Notes: generated from the sequence alone by a model not told the origin. Shown: positions 10,302 through 23,400, counted from the first letter of the stretch. The stretch: 64,000 bases of DNA from Darksidea phi (GCA_030770425.1 JASJFT010000003.1:558001-622000); one strand, 5' to 3'. Numbers and translations: made by a program.

Positions 10302-11431
10302 TCAACCGCCCCTTGCCGACTTCCTGTAAAACTTCTGTTCGTAGTTGACGTGTATGCCTTCCTCTAGGTTCACCCTTCGTTCTGGTCGGCCCTGTAGTAC
10401 GAATCCTTCAGCCTCTTCCCATCCGTCGCCGAGACTCGCTTGGCTTCGTATTGCACGATGCCGTTTCCACTTCTCTACGCGCTCCTCGTCGTCCTTGACC
10501 GAGTCTTCCATGGCCGTTTGAAGCATTGCAAGATTTTGTTTCATGCGTGGACTCGCCCTCCGCTTCCCTCCCTTTCGGTTTTGCAGGCCCTTCTTCTGTT
10601 CGATCATAAGCTTCCTTAAACTCTTCTCTGCTTCAATGCCTTCCTCTGCCGCTTTTTCACGAATCCTCCGCGGGTCATTCTCACGCTTCGCGAACACGGG
10701 CGTTGATTTATAGGTATGTTTCGATGGAAATGGGGGGAAATGTTTCGGTATATATGCCTTGCTCTCTTTCTCTGCCTTGCCTGATAGCTCCGGTCCTAGT
10801 AGGCCTTCTAAATCAAGTGGTGGGGGATCCGCGGGTTCCGGTGGGTCGAAATGCGGCTGTAGTAATGATGGAGGGATTTCGCCTGTGTCAAAATGTGGCT
10901 CGAGGGACGAAGATCCGGCGAGCCCGTTGGCGGCAAGAGCGTAGATCCAATCGTGTGGCACTGTTTCGGTACGTCGCGCGCTGGTCATGGATTTGCGGAC
11001 TTGGGTGAGGAAGTTGGTCATGTCTATATCATATTAGCAACTTGCATTCTACCGAGCATGCGATGGCTTGCTTGGTATAGGACGGGTGAAGACATACAGT
11101 CATCTACCAACCCCGCGAACTTCTCCAGTGCCGCTGGAGGCGCGCTGTCAAACCCCACACCCTTACATTGTATCGCGATTGCGCGCCGGAGCTGGTGATC
11201 GAAAAACGTTGGGTCATCTTCGGCGCCGAAGCCGCCTCCTAAGGGCTCGACGATATGCTGGACGGGTTGCGTGTAGCGCAGCTGGTGAACGACCTTGCGC
11301 TTCTTCGCATGCGGCTCGCCGTACGTCGGTACCGCCTCCGCGGCGTATGCCCTCTTCATGCCTGCGACAGCACCGTCACTGGCGGCGCTCAAGGGCGATA
11401 CCAGTCCGGGCATAAGCCTGTAGCTGTTCAA
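10302..11431 (-). CDS. taf8: TFIID subunit TAF8 (histone-fold protein)
   Basis: TAF8 pairs with TAF10 in the TFIID general transcription factor. Exons are 11431-11098 and 11023-10302 (minus), with a GTATGT donor and TAG acceptor; the join gives L-V-D-D-Y-M-T-N-F and 351 residues. The N-terminal part holds a putative K-K-R-K nuclear signal and the bromodomain-associated histone fold, from F-F-D-H-Q-L-R-R-A-I-A-I-Q through F-L-T-Q-V-R-K-S-M and T-V-P-H-D-W-I-Y-A-L. The TAF8 C-terminal motif around H-F-P-P-F-P-S-K-H-T-Y-K-S-T-P-V-F with R-E-N-D-P-R-R-I-R-E-K is intact, followed by a basic coiled region. The Met at 11431 is the first in frame; M-K-R-A-Y about 25 codons later is an alternative start. 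Confidence 0.88.
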
Positions 11432-11786
11432 GAATGCTGTGATGGGAGGTCGGGTGCGAACGCGCAGGACGGTTACGGGTGAGGCGTGCTGAGGACGAGA
11501 TCCTGGCGACTGAAGTTGACCCCGCGCGATTGGGCTGCGAGGTAATATTATAGACCTTTTCGGGTTGTGCCGTTAGCGTTGCCTTCACTGGTGTCGTTGA
11601 GGTCGGTTTGGGTTGAACAAAGCGCGGCTCTGGCGCACGGACACGTCTCTTGGCGCTGCTTACATACTCACCTCGCAATGCCTCGCCTGATCATGGAACG
11701 TCAAGCCAGCTCCGCGTCCTTCACCAGCTTCGCCGTCCCACGTCCCGCACCACAACCTTCTCCACTCACCGAAAAACAAATCCACC

Positions 11787-12229
11787 ATGGCCGTGAAACC
11801 AGTTACTGGCGTAAGTGCTGCCATTGAGCGCATCTGCGCGCGTTCAGCACCCACAGGCAGGAAGCTAATGACTGCGTGCAGATGCTCCGAAAAGCCATCG
11901 TGCTCGATCTCTCCGTGGCCATGGGTACGCACACATGAATCATACTGCTAGAGAGACGAATAAGCTATGGGATAGCTTTGAAGCTCGAGCAGACTGTTCT
12001 TGGGCTAGGCTAACAAGAACCCCAGGTCTCGGTGTTACTGCCGGCTATGCCTGGTGGTACGGTACGTGAAAGCAATCCAGACAGCCTTCGATCGGGCAAA
12101 CCGGAAACATCATTCCAGAAAACCCGACTGACTTGTAAAGGCTACCACGTCCCCGCGGTCCGCCACCGCGATGCCTTCTACCAGAAGATCGAAGACGAGC
12201 GAGCCCGTGCCCTCGGCCAGTCCCAGTAA
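11787..12229 (+). CDS. cox9: Cytochrome c oxidase subunit VIIa (COX9)
   Basis: This 63-residue nuclear-encoded subunit of respiratory complex IV sits in the mitochondrial inner membrane. It is split into four tiny exons: 11787-11810, 11882-11924, 12026-12061 and 12141-12229, all with GT-AG introns (GTAAGT, GTACGC, GTACGT donors) that keep the frame. The product reads M-A-V-K-P-V-T-G-M-L-R-K, then a single transmembrane helix ending in A-G-Y-A-W-W-Y-G-Y-H-V-P, and a matrix/IMS tail with R-R-D-like H-R-D-A-F-Y-Q-K. The short N-terminus, the W-W-Y-G-x-H-V-P block and the length match fungal Cox9/Cox7a. The gene would be missed by ORF-length filters. Confidence 0.88.
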
Positions 12230-13118
12230 ACGACCGCTCTTTGCCGAACAAGATTTCCTTTGTCACTAGGTGGAACGAATGCATAGATAAGCCGACGCCA
12301 GGGGGCCAAATGTATCATAGTGGGGTGGATCCTTGGTCAGCGAGCTGCATCAATCAAGTCAGGCACCTGATCATCCGCTTTTTGCATCGTGCTTTTTCTG
12401 TCATCTCCTCACACATTAACAAAATTTCTCCTATTTTGGTAATCGTGCGAGACAGCACTCATAATCCTCACGTGAAGTCATACTCCCTCCTGCGCCTCAA
12501 CTACAAGCTCACGGTGACAGAGTATTGCGCGTACGGATTCAGGTTTCGCTCGTTCTAGTCATAGAGACTGCAAGCTTTCTACATTGGTTGGTTTGAATTT
12601 TCATAGTGGGAGTCTCTTTCGTAAGTCCGCCCGAAACACAGGAGTTTGTACACATAGAAGTGCTATACACACACGATAATAGAGCTGCAGAGCTGTACAC
12701 AGTAATACCGACGAGGTGATGTTTCGAACATTGACAGGCGACGAGCAATAACATGTGCTGCCGAGCCGGAGAGCCTGTTTGGGGGATTGAGCCCGCTGGG
12801 AAGGGCAAAAGCTTATATCAAAGTGTGTGCAATTAAGCAATTTTGTATGCGGGCTTTAAGAGCTTACGGCTATAATCGTAGGAACAGGATTATGTAAATT
12901 GTCCCAGTTCCTTCAGGTTTACAACTGGGTAGAATAATCTGCTTATGTCATCACGCTAACAGCTCAGCCGCTCACTCTGCATCCAACACGTACGACGCCG
13001 GCTTCTTCTAATACCTTCTGTTACAATTAATACGATAATGTATCCATCAGGGATTCAGTACCTAGTCATGAATACTTGAACATCAATCATCATAGGCATG
13101 TAAGCGCCGTGAAAGTGA
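12230..13118. other. Intergenic region
   Basis: About 890 bp with no supported gene. Short open frames on both strands have no recognisable domain. Confidence 0.45.
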
Positions 13119-14231
13119 ATGAGGGCTGACAGGCTTAGGACCTCACAACCCCTCCATACCCTCCTCTCATGTACCATTGAATCACTACCACGAAAAAGGA
13201 ACCTTGAATTGTTCTTGCTTGAAGATATGGAGCGTCTCGGGTCTGCTTTCCCCCCGCGTACCCACACGCCGAAGCTCAAGATCGAAGAAGGCAGAGCTTA
13301 CGTTGTCGATGACAACGAACGACTTCCGTACCAGCTACTGGGAAATCTCGGTCATGGACATAGTGGGAATGTGGAGAAGGTGAAAGATATCAATACCAGA
13401 CAAGTATTCGCACGAAAAATAATCCGCCTTCCAGGACGAAGCGGGAAGGATAGGAAGAAGATATTCGATAATGAGATTCAAATCATACGCCACCTCACTG
13501 GCCATCACCATGTAATACAAGTCTTTGAGACCTAGGTTTCCAAATGCGAGCTCGCCTTAATCCTACATCCTGTCGCAGACGAAGGGGACCTCGAACGTTT
13601 CTTGGAATCCTTTTCCCAATCCTTATCCGACTGCAAGTCCCCGGGTATTAGCGACACCAATGAGGCTAAAGTAGACATACCTAAACGGTCTTTTAGATGT
13701 TTGGCCCATGGGCTCGAGTTCATGCATCAGCGGAGAATCCGCCATAAAGACATTAAGCCTCGGAATATTCTCGTTCATCAAGGCTCTGTTATCTACACTG
13801 ACTTTGGATATTCCTTGGATTCTAGTCTAGATGGCTGCAGTACCACAACTGGCCGACCGGAATTTCTCACAAAGAGATATTCAGCACCCGAAGTTGTCGA
13901 TTTCAAGCCACGGAATTCCCGCTCGGATGTATTCTCGCTTGGCTGCGTATTCATTGATGTGCTCTCTACGCTTACAAAGGTCTTGGACGGCGACTCAAAC
14001 CAGCACTATTATGAACGTATGAATCTCATTCATACTCAAATGAGTTGTTCAAACATCCCAGCTTCATTGAATTTTCTTGTAAAGATCATCATCTCAATGA
14101 CATTGACACACCCCGCGGAGCGTTCTACGGCTGCTGATGTTGCTGGCAAATTCCGGGGGTATCCAGGCTTTTTGTGCGACCGATGTCAAGAATTACAGAT
14201 TACCAAACTCTCACTACGGGGGTCGGGGAAC
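13119..14231 (+). pseudogene. Serine/threonine protein kinase, interrupted by an in-frame TAG
   Basis: The frame carries a kinase domain in order: Gly-rich loop L-G-N-L-G-H-G-H-S-G-N-V, the VAIK-like lysine in F-A-R-K-I-I-R-L, helix C E in F-D-N-E-I-Q-I-I, catalytic loop H-K-D-I-K-P-R-N-I-L-V, D-F-G-Y-S, A-P-E-V and the helix F region S-D-V-F-S-L-G-C-V. All catalytic residues are kept. One in-frame TAG at 13533-13535 splits it between V-F-E-T and V-S-K-C, inside the hinge region. The frame runs on without a stop into the next kinase-like sequence. The likely start is the Met at 13227. It is a recent pseudogene or a sequence error. This is a fungal accessory kinase family; the substrate is unknown. 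Confidence 0.6.
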
Positions 14232-15379
14232 ATGGTCGAGTCAGATGATACCGATTCCGCAGCTAGGAATCCCAAATCCCGAGACGAGGCACCGTTGATA
14301 TTCACGGACTCTGAAGCGAGCCGTATCGCACGAGAAACTGAAATGGACTCTACCAGCCTTTGGTCGTATATGAACAACCAAATGGTGCAGTACAAGTTTG
14401 GCAGCCTAGCACAAGAGTTTCTGCCAAAGTCAGCCCTTGACAGGGTAACCACGATGCGGGCAATCAAGCAAGTTATTGCCGAGGACAAAGATCTATTCTT
14501 CAACGTACAAGAAGAAACCGAGTTCGTCACAAAGTCTACCTGGAGGGCCCTAAACTGTTTGCAACCTGCCTCTTCAGCGAGACGCCCATGACGTGTCTCA
14601 AGGCGCTGCTTCACAAGGGAATTACAGATAAAGATATTCCCCTCACCCGTGCTCAATGCCCCAGCAAGAAATTCGAGCGACGATTCATCACCGGCTTCCT
14701 GGCTCATCAAGGGCGGTTCCACGCACCATTTTTTGGTATCAGCTCCATTCAGTGCTCGGATAGCTACTTTGCAATGCCCACCGTTTTCAACGAGAGCGTT
14801 TCAAATCTTCGTGGAAAAGGCCCGTTTGGTGAGGTCTGGCAGGTTAAAATTTACCCAGAGCTTCACTCATTTTCAAGCGTACGTCTCTATCACATGAATT
14901 ACTTCTGCATGCTGATGAAGCCGTCCAGGACATGGATCGCACAGATGGATTCGCTATGATGGTTACTTGTCATGGGTGTTGAATTCAGCGGGAGAAGAGC
15001 CTCATTCAAGCAATGGCGGGCTTGAACCATGCGCATCTCGTAAAGTGTCCGCAACGACCGGGCAAGTCTAGTGCATCCTCATGGCATAGAAGACAAAGGG
15101 TTTTACTTCATGGTTAGACAAGGTTCCAACACGAGGCTGCAGCTCCGCGAGCCCGTGATCAAGCCGATCCGAGAATTGCCGGCCCGTTCTCAAGGCAACC
15201 TGCGAGACATTGCCAACACCATCCCGTCTTTACTAGAAATAGAGCCAGAGGAACGGCTGACCGCTGCCAAACCGATGGACAAATTGAAGAAGCTAGACAC
15301 CGGCGCGGACTTCACTTCTGGTCCCAGACCTACAGCCCTCGAGTTCTCTGAGAGACGAATCAGATACCGAATCCAATGA
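14232..15379 (+). pseudogene. Second, more degraded protein kinase
   Basis: A conserved N-terminal region (around 14350-14700) and a kinase Gly-rich loop L-R-G-K-G-P-F-G-E-V-W-Q-V near 14812 are readable. The reading frame changes by one base in an A-rich stretch near 14530, where V-T-K is followed out of frame by V-Y-L-E-G-P. It is lost again after 14880. A later fragment, E-K-S-L-I-Q-A-M-A-G-L-N-H-A-H-L-V-K near 14990-15045, reads as kinase helix C/beta 4. A final open frame 15071-15379 may be the kinase C-terminal end. HRD and DFG motifs are not found. With the upstream kinase it forms a head-to-tail pair of dead or dying kinases. Confidence 0.5.
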
Positions 15380-17100
15380 GTTCATCATCGCCCACAGGAC
15401 GACTGGAGAGTAGGGAATCATACTGGGGCATTCGGAATCCGGCACCTACTTGAAGTGCGCACTGTGGCACTAATTGCTGCACGCCCACTCCGCTTCCTGC
15501 TCGAACGCAACTAAACAGTGCCATCCAAGCTCAGAGTGCCTTCCTTTGTCACAGCTAGTGTAGTACATTTGTAGCATGTGTAGACACCTGAGAACCTTCA
15601 TAGTGGGGCCATCGCAATTGGGCTATCCTGCGTCCATGGAATGGGTAGAAAGGAGGCAACAAGACCCCATGATAATCTAGACAGATTCAAACATAAGCCA
15701 TCTCAACTACTTTGCAGACCATACCGCAGAATTTGGATCCGAAAGCGAGACTTTTCAAGAGTGCCGCCAGCTGAGTTTGCTATGCTTAGCATTTTCCTGT
15801 AGGTTAGCGGGGTCACGTGCGTGGGAACCTTCCAGGTCGCACCTCATCGCGCCTCAGCTTCATGTTTATGTCGTCTTCCTCGGGACTTTTGGACTGGACT
15901 TTACGCTACTATTCTTTGGAACAGGAGCTGTTATACACCGGTACATGCCAATATAATATTCGGAAAACTTAAAATCTAGGATTAAACAAAAAAATGTAGA
16001 GCATGAGCGTCAGTGATATTACAGCACAAGACTAAAAGTAAGGGCTTACAAAGTTAAGTTACACTTCCCATCTCATTCGTAGTACTTTGAAGATTCGTTC
16101 CGTCTGGAACAACTACTGTAGTTTTAAAAAGAAAGGAAAGATTCACAACCCCCCTCCCACCACAGCGGCCCTCCGCAACAGAGGCCGAGCTCATCACATG
16201 TATGGAGTGCTATCTGGACTTTCAGCTAAAAACCAAAAAGTCTATACGACTATCCTAACAACGGGTGGGCGACTTATGAATATCCCTCCCCCTGGTAATT
16301 ATACCAAGAGCTCTTACTTCAATGTTCGCTTCCATTTGCTATTGCAAGGGGAAATGCACAAGGAATATCTTTTCACTCCTGGTAGAACTGGAAGCTGGAT
16401 TTGAATTACGTGATTTGGAAGAGGGTATTTGAGAAGATGGCTATTACTCATTGTAAGTGCACTGTGTTGTGTATGGTAGACGTAGGCTGATGCGCTGTCG
16501 TCAGGCTAGACCGCGGATAAGCATCATCATCCAGGCCAGAAGATCAATATTGTTATGATCAGCAGGCATCGAATGAGTACTAGCTTCATAATAAGGAAAC
16601 CTGATATTTGGTCCTGCTCCCGTGGCTAGGCAGTATGGGTTGAAGAATTAGCAGCACACATATTGATTCTGCCCCCAGCGTCCGAGCGAGATTGCGGCGG
16701 ATGCAGTAGCATGACTCAACCCCCCGGAGCAGCCTGCTTTGTCAGGCCTGAGAGCTGCATTATGGCGGAGTAGGAACTCACAACCACGAGTCAAATATCG
16801 TGGCGACGATATCTCATCTGCTCAGCGCTTCAGGGATGCGCCCATGTAACGCTTTTGCGGTGAGCCAGACACGTTTTGGGTCAGAAGAAGCCCATTCTGC
16901 ACGAAATGTTCGGGGAGATCGATCGCATGAATCGAGACTGCTGGACCCGGGCGTGGTTTCACCCCGTTGATGCGAAACCATCCCGGCGCGTCTGCATACA
17001 ACGGACCTCGGGCGGCGGGCGGCGGGCGGCTCAGATGACCAAGCGCCGTCCACCACTCAGCAGCAACCGTCAGCGGGAGAGAGGAAGGGTTCGCTGCTCA
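15380..17100. other. Gene-poor region
   Basis: About 1.7 kb of mixed composition with several T/A-rich patches near 15950-16150. One open frame (16087-16404) has no recognisable feature and no coding-like composition. No complete transposon, tRNA or conserved domain is seen. Confidence 0.4.
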
Positions 17101-19229
17101 TCGAGGGGGTCGTGGAGGGTTGATGTACCAGGTTGAGATTGGTGGTGGTCGAAGCGGAAGCTGCGGGCCAGCAAAGTGTACGAGGGCGAGGCGGCTAGGG
17201 CTAGGGTGCAATCGCAATCCAGGAACCGCTAGGCTCAGATCATGGCGCGGCTTGCTGCAGGGAACACGGTTGCGCCAAGTCTTTGGGAATGATCGACGGG
17301 GCGCAAAGGTCAGGGCCTCGACGCCACGAATGGGAGCGCAGGGTGCGGTGCGGTGCGGTGCGGTGCGGATGCATGGCAGCGCGCAGTTTTCCGGGCGACA
17401 ATGGGAGGGCAAGGAAAAAGAAAGGCGAAGGCGAGGACGCTTGCGCCGGATGTTGGGCATGCGCACCTGCGCAGGTGCTGGACAGTGGCCCTGTATCTCA
17501 ACGGCAGACCTGCCCACTTGCTAGGCACGGCTGGCGTCCACTAGCGAAGGGCGGGTTCAACCTCCGACCCGGCTCGAGCTAGCGACCGGTGGGTGGGCGG
17601 GTGGTGAGGGTCGGAGCAAAGGCGCAAATCACCAGCGCATACATGCGCGCTCGCTGTGGGAGAGGCGTGGGAGGTCGCGCGGAGCTCGCACAGGCACAGA
17701 CTCGCAGAGCCTGCGTCGTCTCGTGTGCGATCGGATCGGCGCCGGACTTGGTGGGCTTGGACGCAGCATGACGGCTATTTTTAAGGGCGAGAAGGCAGCC
17801 CTCGTGTCCGAAAGCGCCTCGTGCTGTCGTCCTGAGAGCGCAAAGAATTGGAAGACGCAACGGGCCATGTAATGTGTAATGAGGGAGCTTCGGTGGAACC
17901 TGAGCGCATCACACGCGCAGTGTGGATGTGGCTAGGCGCGTGTTGGGCTTGGTGTGGCCTGCAGAGGCGGCGACTGGAGCGCTGCTGGTAGCGACGGAGG
18001 TTAGTTGGGGCATTTGGCAGCCAGTGTCGACGAGCCGATCCGGGAGAGCAGCAGATGAAACAGGTGCCCCAGCTGCGCCGTGGCTGGCCCTCGAGCGCGA
18101 GCTGTCCCTCGAGCGCGAGCGGCGAGAGCGCAGGCAGGGAAAGTGAGAGCGAGCATGGGTGCGCGTTGAGCTTATGAGCTGGTGGGCGTGCGGGCTTATG
18201 AGCTTCAAGTGAGGCGCGGGAGGGCGGCGTGGGAGGGCGGCGACGTGGAAGTTGCAGCGCGCCAACAGCTGGAGGCCATACCGCATACCGGTAGTTGACT
18301 GGCAATATGGGGGTGGGAGGGGTGCGTGCGCCTGCTGCGTTTGAATGTTACACGTCTGAAGGGAAGGCACGGGTCACCCGCCATCACTGCCTGTTCTGCT
18401 CGCTCGAGGAAAGAACGGGCGCGCCGTGCTGCTCTTGCCGTCTGCACACGCACACACACACACATTCACTCCCCACACGCATACACATGTGCACTGCCCT
18501 TCCGTTCCGTCCTCTTCTGCACTGAGGGCCTGGCAACGCACGCCTGCACGAGGGACCGAGTTTGCCTGCAACTGCGACGCCCCATTCGCGCTACACCAGG
18601 TGTACCCTGGCGCCCACCCTGGTCTGGCTCGCAGCGCCTGCGCCATTCATCACCTCCAACTCATAGCACTTTCACCGTCAACCTCTTCCGCACCAACCCA
18701 CCGCACACACCCCCCAGGGCTTCCGCCCCTACACACATTGGAGACGACGCCGGCCTGCCCGCTGCACTTGTCGGCCATCCGCATCGAACTACACGGATCT
18801 GCTCGGCGGATAATTCGAATCCACGCCGCTGCTCTCCCTCCGCTGCTCTCTCCGCTGGCCCTCTGCGCTGCCAACGAGATCGCTTTCGCCCTGGATCTCC
18901 CTTGTTGCGTCACTCCCACGACCGATGACGAGCGAGCAGTGAGTCGACTCGGAGGCTGCTCTCTTTATTGGCGACCCTCGACCAAGCCCCCGCCGACCGT
19001 CTATCCGTCCGTGGCCCTCCCGGCCGCCTCGCTGTCGAACCGCGCTGTCGACGGCCTCCTTCCCCGACAGCACACAACCACATTTCACTCGGCACACTCG
19101 CTGCTGCTCGACCTCTGCATGGTTGCAGTGCTCCAGTGCCCCCACGCGGAACTCCACCGCTCCCTCGACCTCGACCTCGACCTCGACCCCTCTTGCCTTG
19201 CAGTCGCATAGGCTGCGACTTCTCCCACC
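17101..19229 (+). promoter_or_regulatory. Long GC-rich upstream region / leader of MED15
   Basis: About 2.1 kb is rich in short simple repeats: a G-T-G-C-G 5-mer array near 17342-17370, a duplicated 16-bp block with C-T-C-G-A-G-C-G-C-G-A-G near 18092-18121, a CA array near 18446-18462, and a C-G-A-C-C-T 6-mer array near 19167-19188. Long open frames exist on both strands, but they look like by-products of GC content. Promoter plus a long 5' UTR is the simplest reading. Confidence 0.35.
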
Positions 19230-20401
19230 ATGAACAACCCCAACTTTCCGAACATGATGGCGGCCGCCAACGCCGCAAACCGAGGCCCCAACATACAGCA
19301 GAGTCTTGTCCGACATTATCGGAACCAGCAGCAGAAGGCCCCGCCGGGCTGGCAGCAAACGGTGCAGCCCGAGGAGCGCGGAACACTGGCCCTCCAATTC
19401 TTTACGTCATACCGGCTATTGAAGCCCGAGCAAAGTGAAGGGGAAGCGCTGCGCATGTCGATACAATTCGAGACCCAGACCTTCACCTCGTCGCAAACAA
19501 AAGAGCTGTACACGAGCACACTCAGGCAGAAGCTCTTTGCCATGCAGAGTCTCCGCCAGCAGCAGATGCAGGGCATGGGGTCGAACCAGAACAACGCCAT
19601 GAATCCCATCAACGCCGCGCAGTTGGGTATGATGAACCAGGCAAACAGTCAAGTTCCGCGACCGAACGGTCCACCGCAGATGTCCCAAGGCTTCCCGAAT
19701 CCCCAACTGCAACGCCCCATGCAGCCCTCGCCCATTCCCATGTCTCAGAGCCAGTCTTCGTTCGGCATGAATGGCGCCAATGGGGGAGCTGCCCCGCAGG
19801 GCCCGAACGGCCAGCAACCTAACATACAGCAAGGACAGCAACCCCGCCAGGAGAACATCATGATCAACAGACTTGCCCAGAAGCTGATGGAGAGTGCGCG
19901 AGACAACCTACGACAGCAATACCAACAGGAAGTCAACACGTGGCCGGAAGAACGACGCCAGCAGCTGATACAGAGAGGCGTCGATCCGATATTCCTCAAG
20001 TTTCGGCAGCAGGCGGAGGCGATGCTGAGGAATGGAAAACTGAATCCTCAGCAATTGGCCGCGCTACAGGGCCAGAGTCAGATGGCCCAACAGCCGGGCC
20101 AGCTGAACCAGACGCAGAACCAGCAGATGAATATGAACCAACGCCAGAGTCAAGACTTGGACTTCACAGCCCTTGTAAATCAGCAAAACGAAGCGATGCG
20201 TGTCCAAGACCAAGGCCAACAGGTTGTTCCCGCGAGCAACAATCCAATGGCCGCGCAAATGGCCAACTTCGGAGGACAGAACTCGCAGCCCGGACAGGCT
20301 CAGAACGCAGTCATGGCGCAGCGCCAGGCTGCCCAAAATGCCCTCCAGCGTCAAGCTGCACAGGTACAAGCGCAGGCTCGCATTCAGCAGATGCAGCAGC
20401 A

Positions 20402-20445
<44 letters not shown>

Positions 20446-23400
20446 AACAACAACAGCAGCAGCAGCAGCAACAGCAACAGCAGCAGCAGCAGCAGCAGGG
20501 TCAACGCAACTCCAGCATGCTCACGGGCCAGCTTGGTCTCAACCTACCGCCCGGAACTCAGCCGCAGCAGAGTCCTGCCATGCCTATGCTTACACGTTCC
20601 ATGATCCCCCCTGGTCAGCCTGGACCGACTACACCGCAACAACGTCCCCAGGCTTATGTTCCAGTAATGACCCAAAATCAAGAGCAAGGTAATGCTCATA
20701 ATGCTCAGCTGCAACAGCTCATGCGCGAAGTGCAACAAAAAGCCGCTGCTGCCGCGGGCACCCAAAATCAACCTTTGACGGAACAGATGCGTTTGAGTCA
20801 GCTGCCAACCGAGATGGATCCCATAATGAAGCAACAATTGCTAAAGGTTCCAGAGACGCAGTTTCGCAACATCTTGGGCAACTACATGGCTGGGATGCGA
20901 CGGAACAATGCCATGCAAAACGGTGCTTTCCCTGGAGGGCAGCCCACCCCTGGCCCACACGGTACCATGGTGAACGCAGCCCCAGTGCTCCAAATGGGAG
21001 GAGGTATGCCAAATACTATGAGCAATGCCAACATGGGCAACCTGCGTCCCGGAATGAACATTGGTCAACAGTCGACGCCCGGTGGCATGGGTGGACAACA
21101 GGTTCCTATGGGCCAGCGTCCGGGAGCTGGGCAAACTCAGCAGCGCCTTGTCCAGGCGCAGCAAATGCTCCAACAAAACCCTGGAATCATATCCATGACA
21201 GACAACAAGCCGTTTCCCCCAACGGTCCTCGGTGCAAATCGGCAGAGCGTCCCTCAGGACGTCAAGACTTGGGCCCAACTCAAGCAATGGGCAAGCTCAA
21301 ATCCCGGTCTCCTGCCCGCCGTTGACAGCCAAAGGCTTTTGCTTCTTCAAGTTCTCCATTTCACAGACCTAATGCGGCAACAGCAGAGCGGAGCGGCGGG
21401 TGCGCGTCCTCCGCAGCAAAACAACATGGCCGGCATCGCCCCGTCTACCCCCATGACTTCAGGCGTTGTACCTGCTCGGACACCACAACAACCACCAAAC
21501 ATGACGAATCTAGGCCCAGTCCAGGTTTTGCCTCAAGAGATTCAGGCTTTCCGGCAGCGACTCCCACCAAACCAGGCAAACGCCCCCGACGACCAGCTCC
21601 GCAACTTCATCTATCAGCAAAAGTTAGTCCAGAGAAGACAGCTACAGCAGCAGCAGCAGCAACAGCAGCAGCAGGCACTCGGCATACAAGCACAGCAACG
21701 TGGTCAGGGCCAACAGATGCAGAATTCCATGTCTAGCCAAGGCCAACAAGCGCCTCGTCCACCCTCAGTGCAACCTCAACCAGCCCAGCCTACCCCCCAG
21801 CCCAAGGCCGCAGCCCCTCCACCGCAACAGTCTACACAAGCTCCACAGCCGAATGCGCCGGCCAATGCCAATAGGAGTTTAAAGCGACCAAACGAGGATG
21901 TCGCAGAAGCGAGCAAAGATGGACCGCCTTCCAATGTAGCTCCTCAAGCTCCTGCCATGATTCCATCCAAATCACAGCAAGGACTCAACATGATCACGCA
22001 GCAACAGTCACAGATGCGCGCCAATCTCATGAAGGCCCAGGATGCTTCCAGTAACAAGGCTCCGCCACGTCTTCTAAGTCAAGAGGAGCTGGCAGCAAAG
22101 ATGCGGGATCCAGCCCTGGAGCAGAGATACAAGGCCATCATCAATGAGGAGAACCGAAAACTGCCTCATGGCCAGGTCGTCCAGATTCCATCAGAAGCGC
22201 GGATGCAGCTGCAACAGTATGTCGCGAAGCAGTTACCGCACATCAAGAAGGTTGAGCAGGCACTGCGCTTGTTCCTTGCCCAATGTGAGGGGGGCGAACC
22301 AGAAAATGTCGTTAGATCAGTGATTCGATCTCGAATCTTGCTTCTCCGGCAAATGAATCCTGCCGACGGCAGCTTGAAGAATGAGCTCACTCTATCCGAG
22401 GTCGAGTTGAAGAAGAACATTGGATCTATACTCCAGTTTGTCGGCAAGGTCATGACTAGAATGCAAGCTCAAAACAACGTCGCGACACAGAACCAGCAGC
22501 AACCGCCAGCCTCCCAAGCGCAAGGTCAGAACGCTCGGCCCGCTCAGCTGAATGCTGCCAACCTCAAGATTGTCGAACAGCAACAGCGACAACCGAAAGC
22601 GCCTCCGGCACCGACCGCCACTCAGCCGCCTTTCTCTTTCGGTAACGCAGCGTCCCCTCGTGGTGCACCTACCTACTTTGAGAACAGACCGGTCCCGAAT
22701 CTTACGATCCCCGAGAAGAAGAGGCAGAAGTTGGACCCCAGCAGCCAGACCTCAACCCACGGCTCCAAACCACCGCCACGCGTTGTCAAAGGATCGCCAG
22801 AGGTCAAGAAACAGGCTCCTCCGGAGAAGCCCGTGGTACAGAAACCTACTTTCAAATGCAACTCTCCGAAGTGTGAATATTCCACGCGTGGCTTTGACAC
22901 CCCGGCGGAGCTGGAGGCGCACGTCAGCCATGCACATGCGAGAATCGACGACCCTGTGCAATATGCCTTGGACTCGATGGCGGACCTTGTGGACGTCGAT
23001 GCAAAGACGGGCCAGCCCAAGCAAGACTCTACCGCTGCGAGTCGCGCCAAACCCGCTTCTACCGCACCTCGTACAGCTCCTCAACCGAGCAAGCCTGGGC
23101 AAACACCGACCATGCCACCATCTGCCGCTACGCCTGTCGGACCACAAGCCGCAGCTACACCTATGGCACGGGTGCCAACCCAGCCCGGTATGAAAAGCTC
23201 TCCGTCCGCCAGCCTGCTGAGAACTCCGCAGACCACGGCCAAGGTAGCAACACCCAGCACAGGAGCTCCTGCCAAAGCCACGCCGGCCAGTGTCGACAAC
23301 AACAAGCCCGCATCAAAGGAGCCTGAGATGCTTGTCGTGCCGGAAACGGAAGCGGATCTGCAACCACTAGTTCCAATGTCTCTGTTTGACTTCTCCTACG

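Noticed and set aside
15661..15680. 16-bp match with 47313-47330 (G-A-C-C-C-C-A-T-G-A-T-A-A-T-C-T)
   Set aside because: Too short and isolated; neighbouring bases do not align, so chance or a tiny relic cannot be told apart.
17549..17580. GGTTCAACC-like box as a possible tRNA B box
   Set aside because: The consensus is not fully met and no A box or cloverleaf arms are found.
18326..19438. Several 150-260 codon frames on both strands before MED15
   Set aside because: GC-rich DNA gives long open frames in many phases; content is H/T/P/R-rich and frames overlap each other.
20064..20504. Minus-strand frame with a long poly-Leu segment resembling a membrane anchor
   Set aside because: It is the antisense of the CAG tract in MED15.
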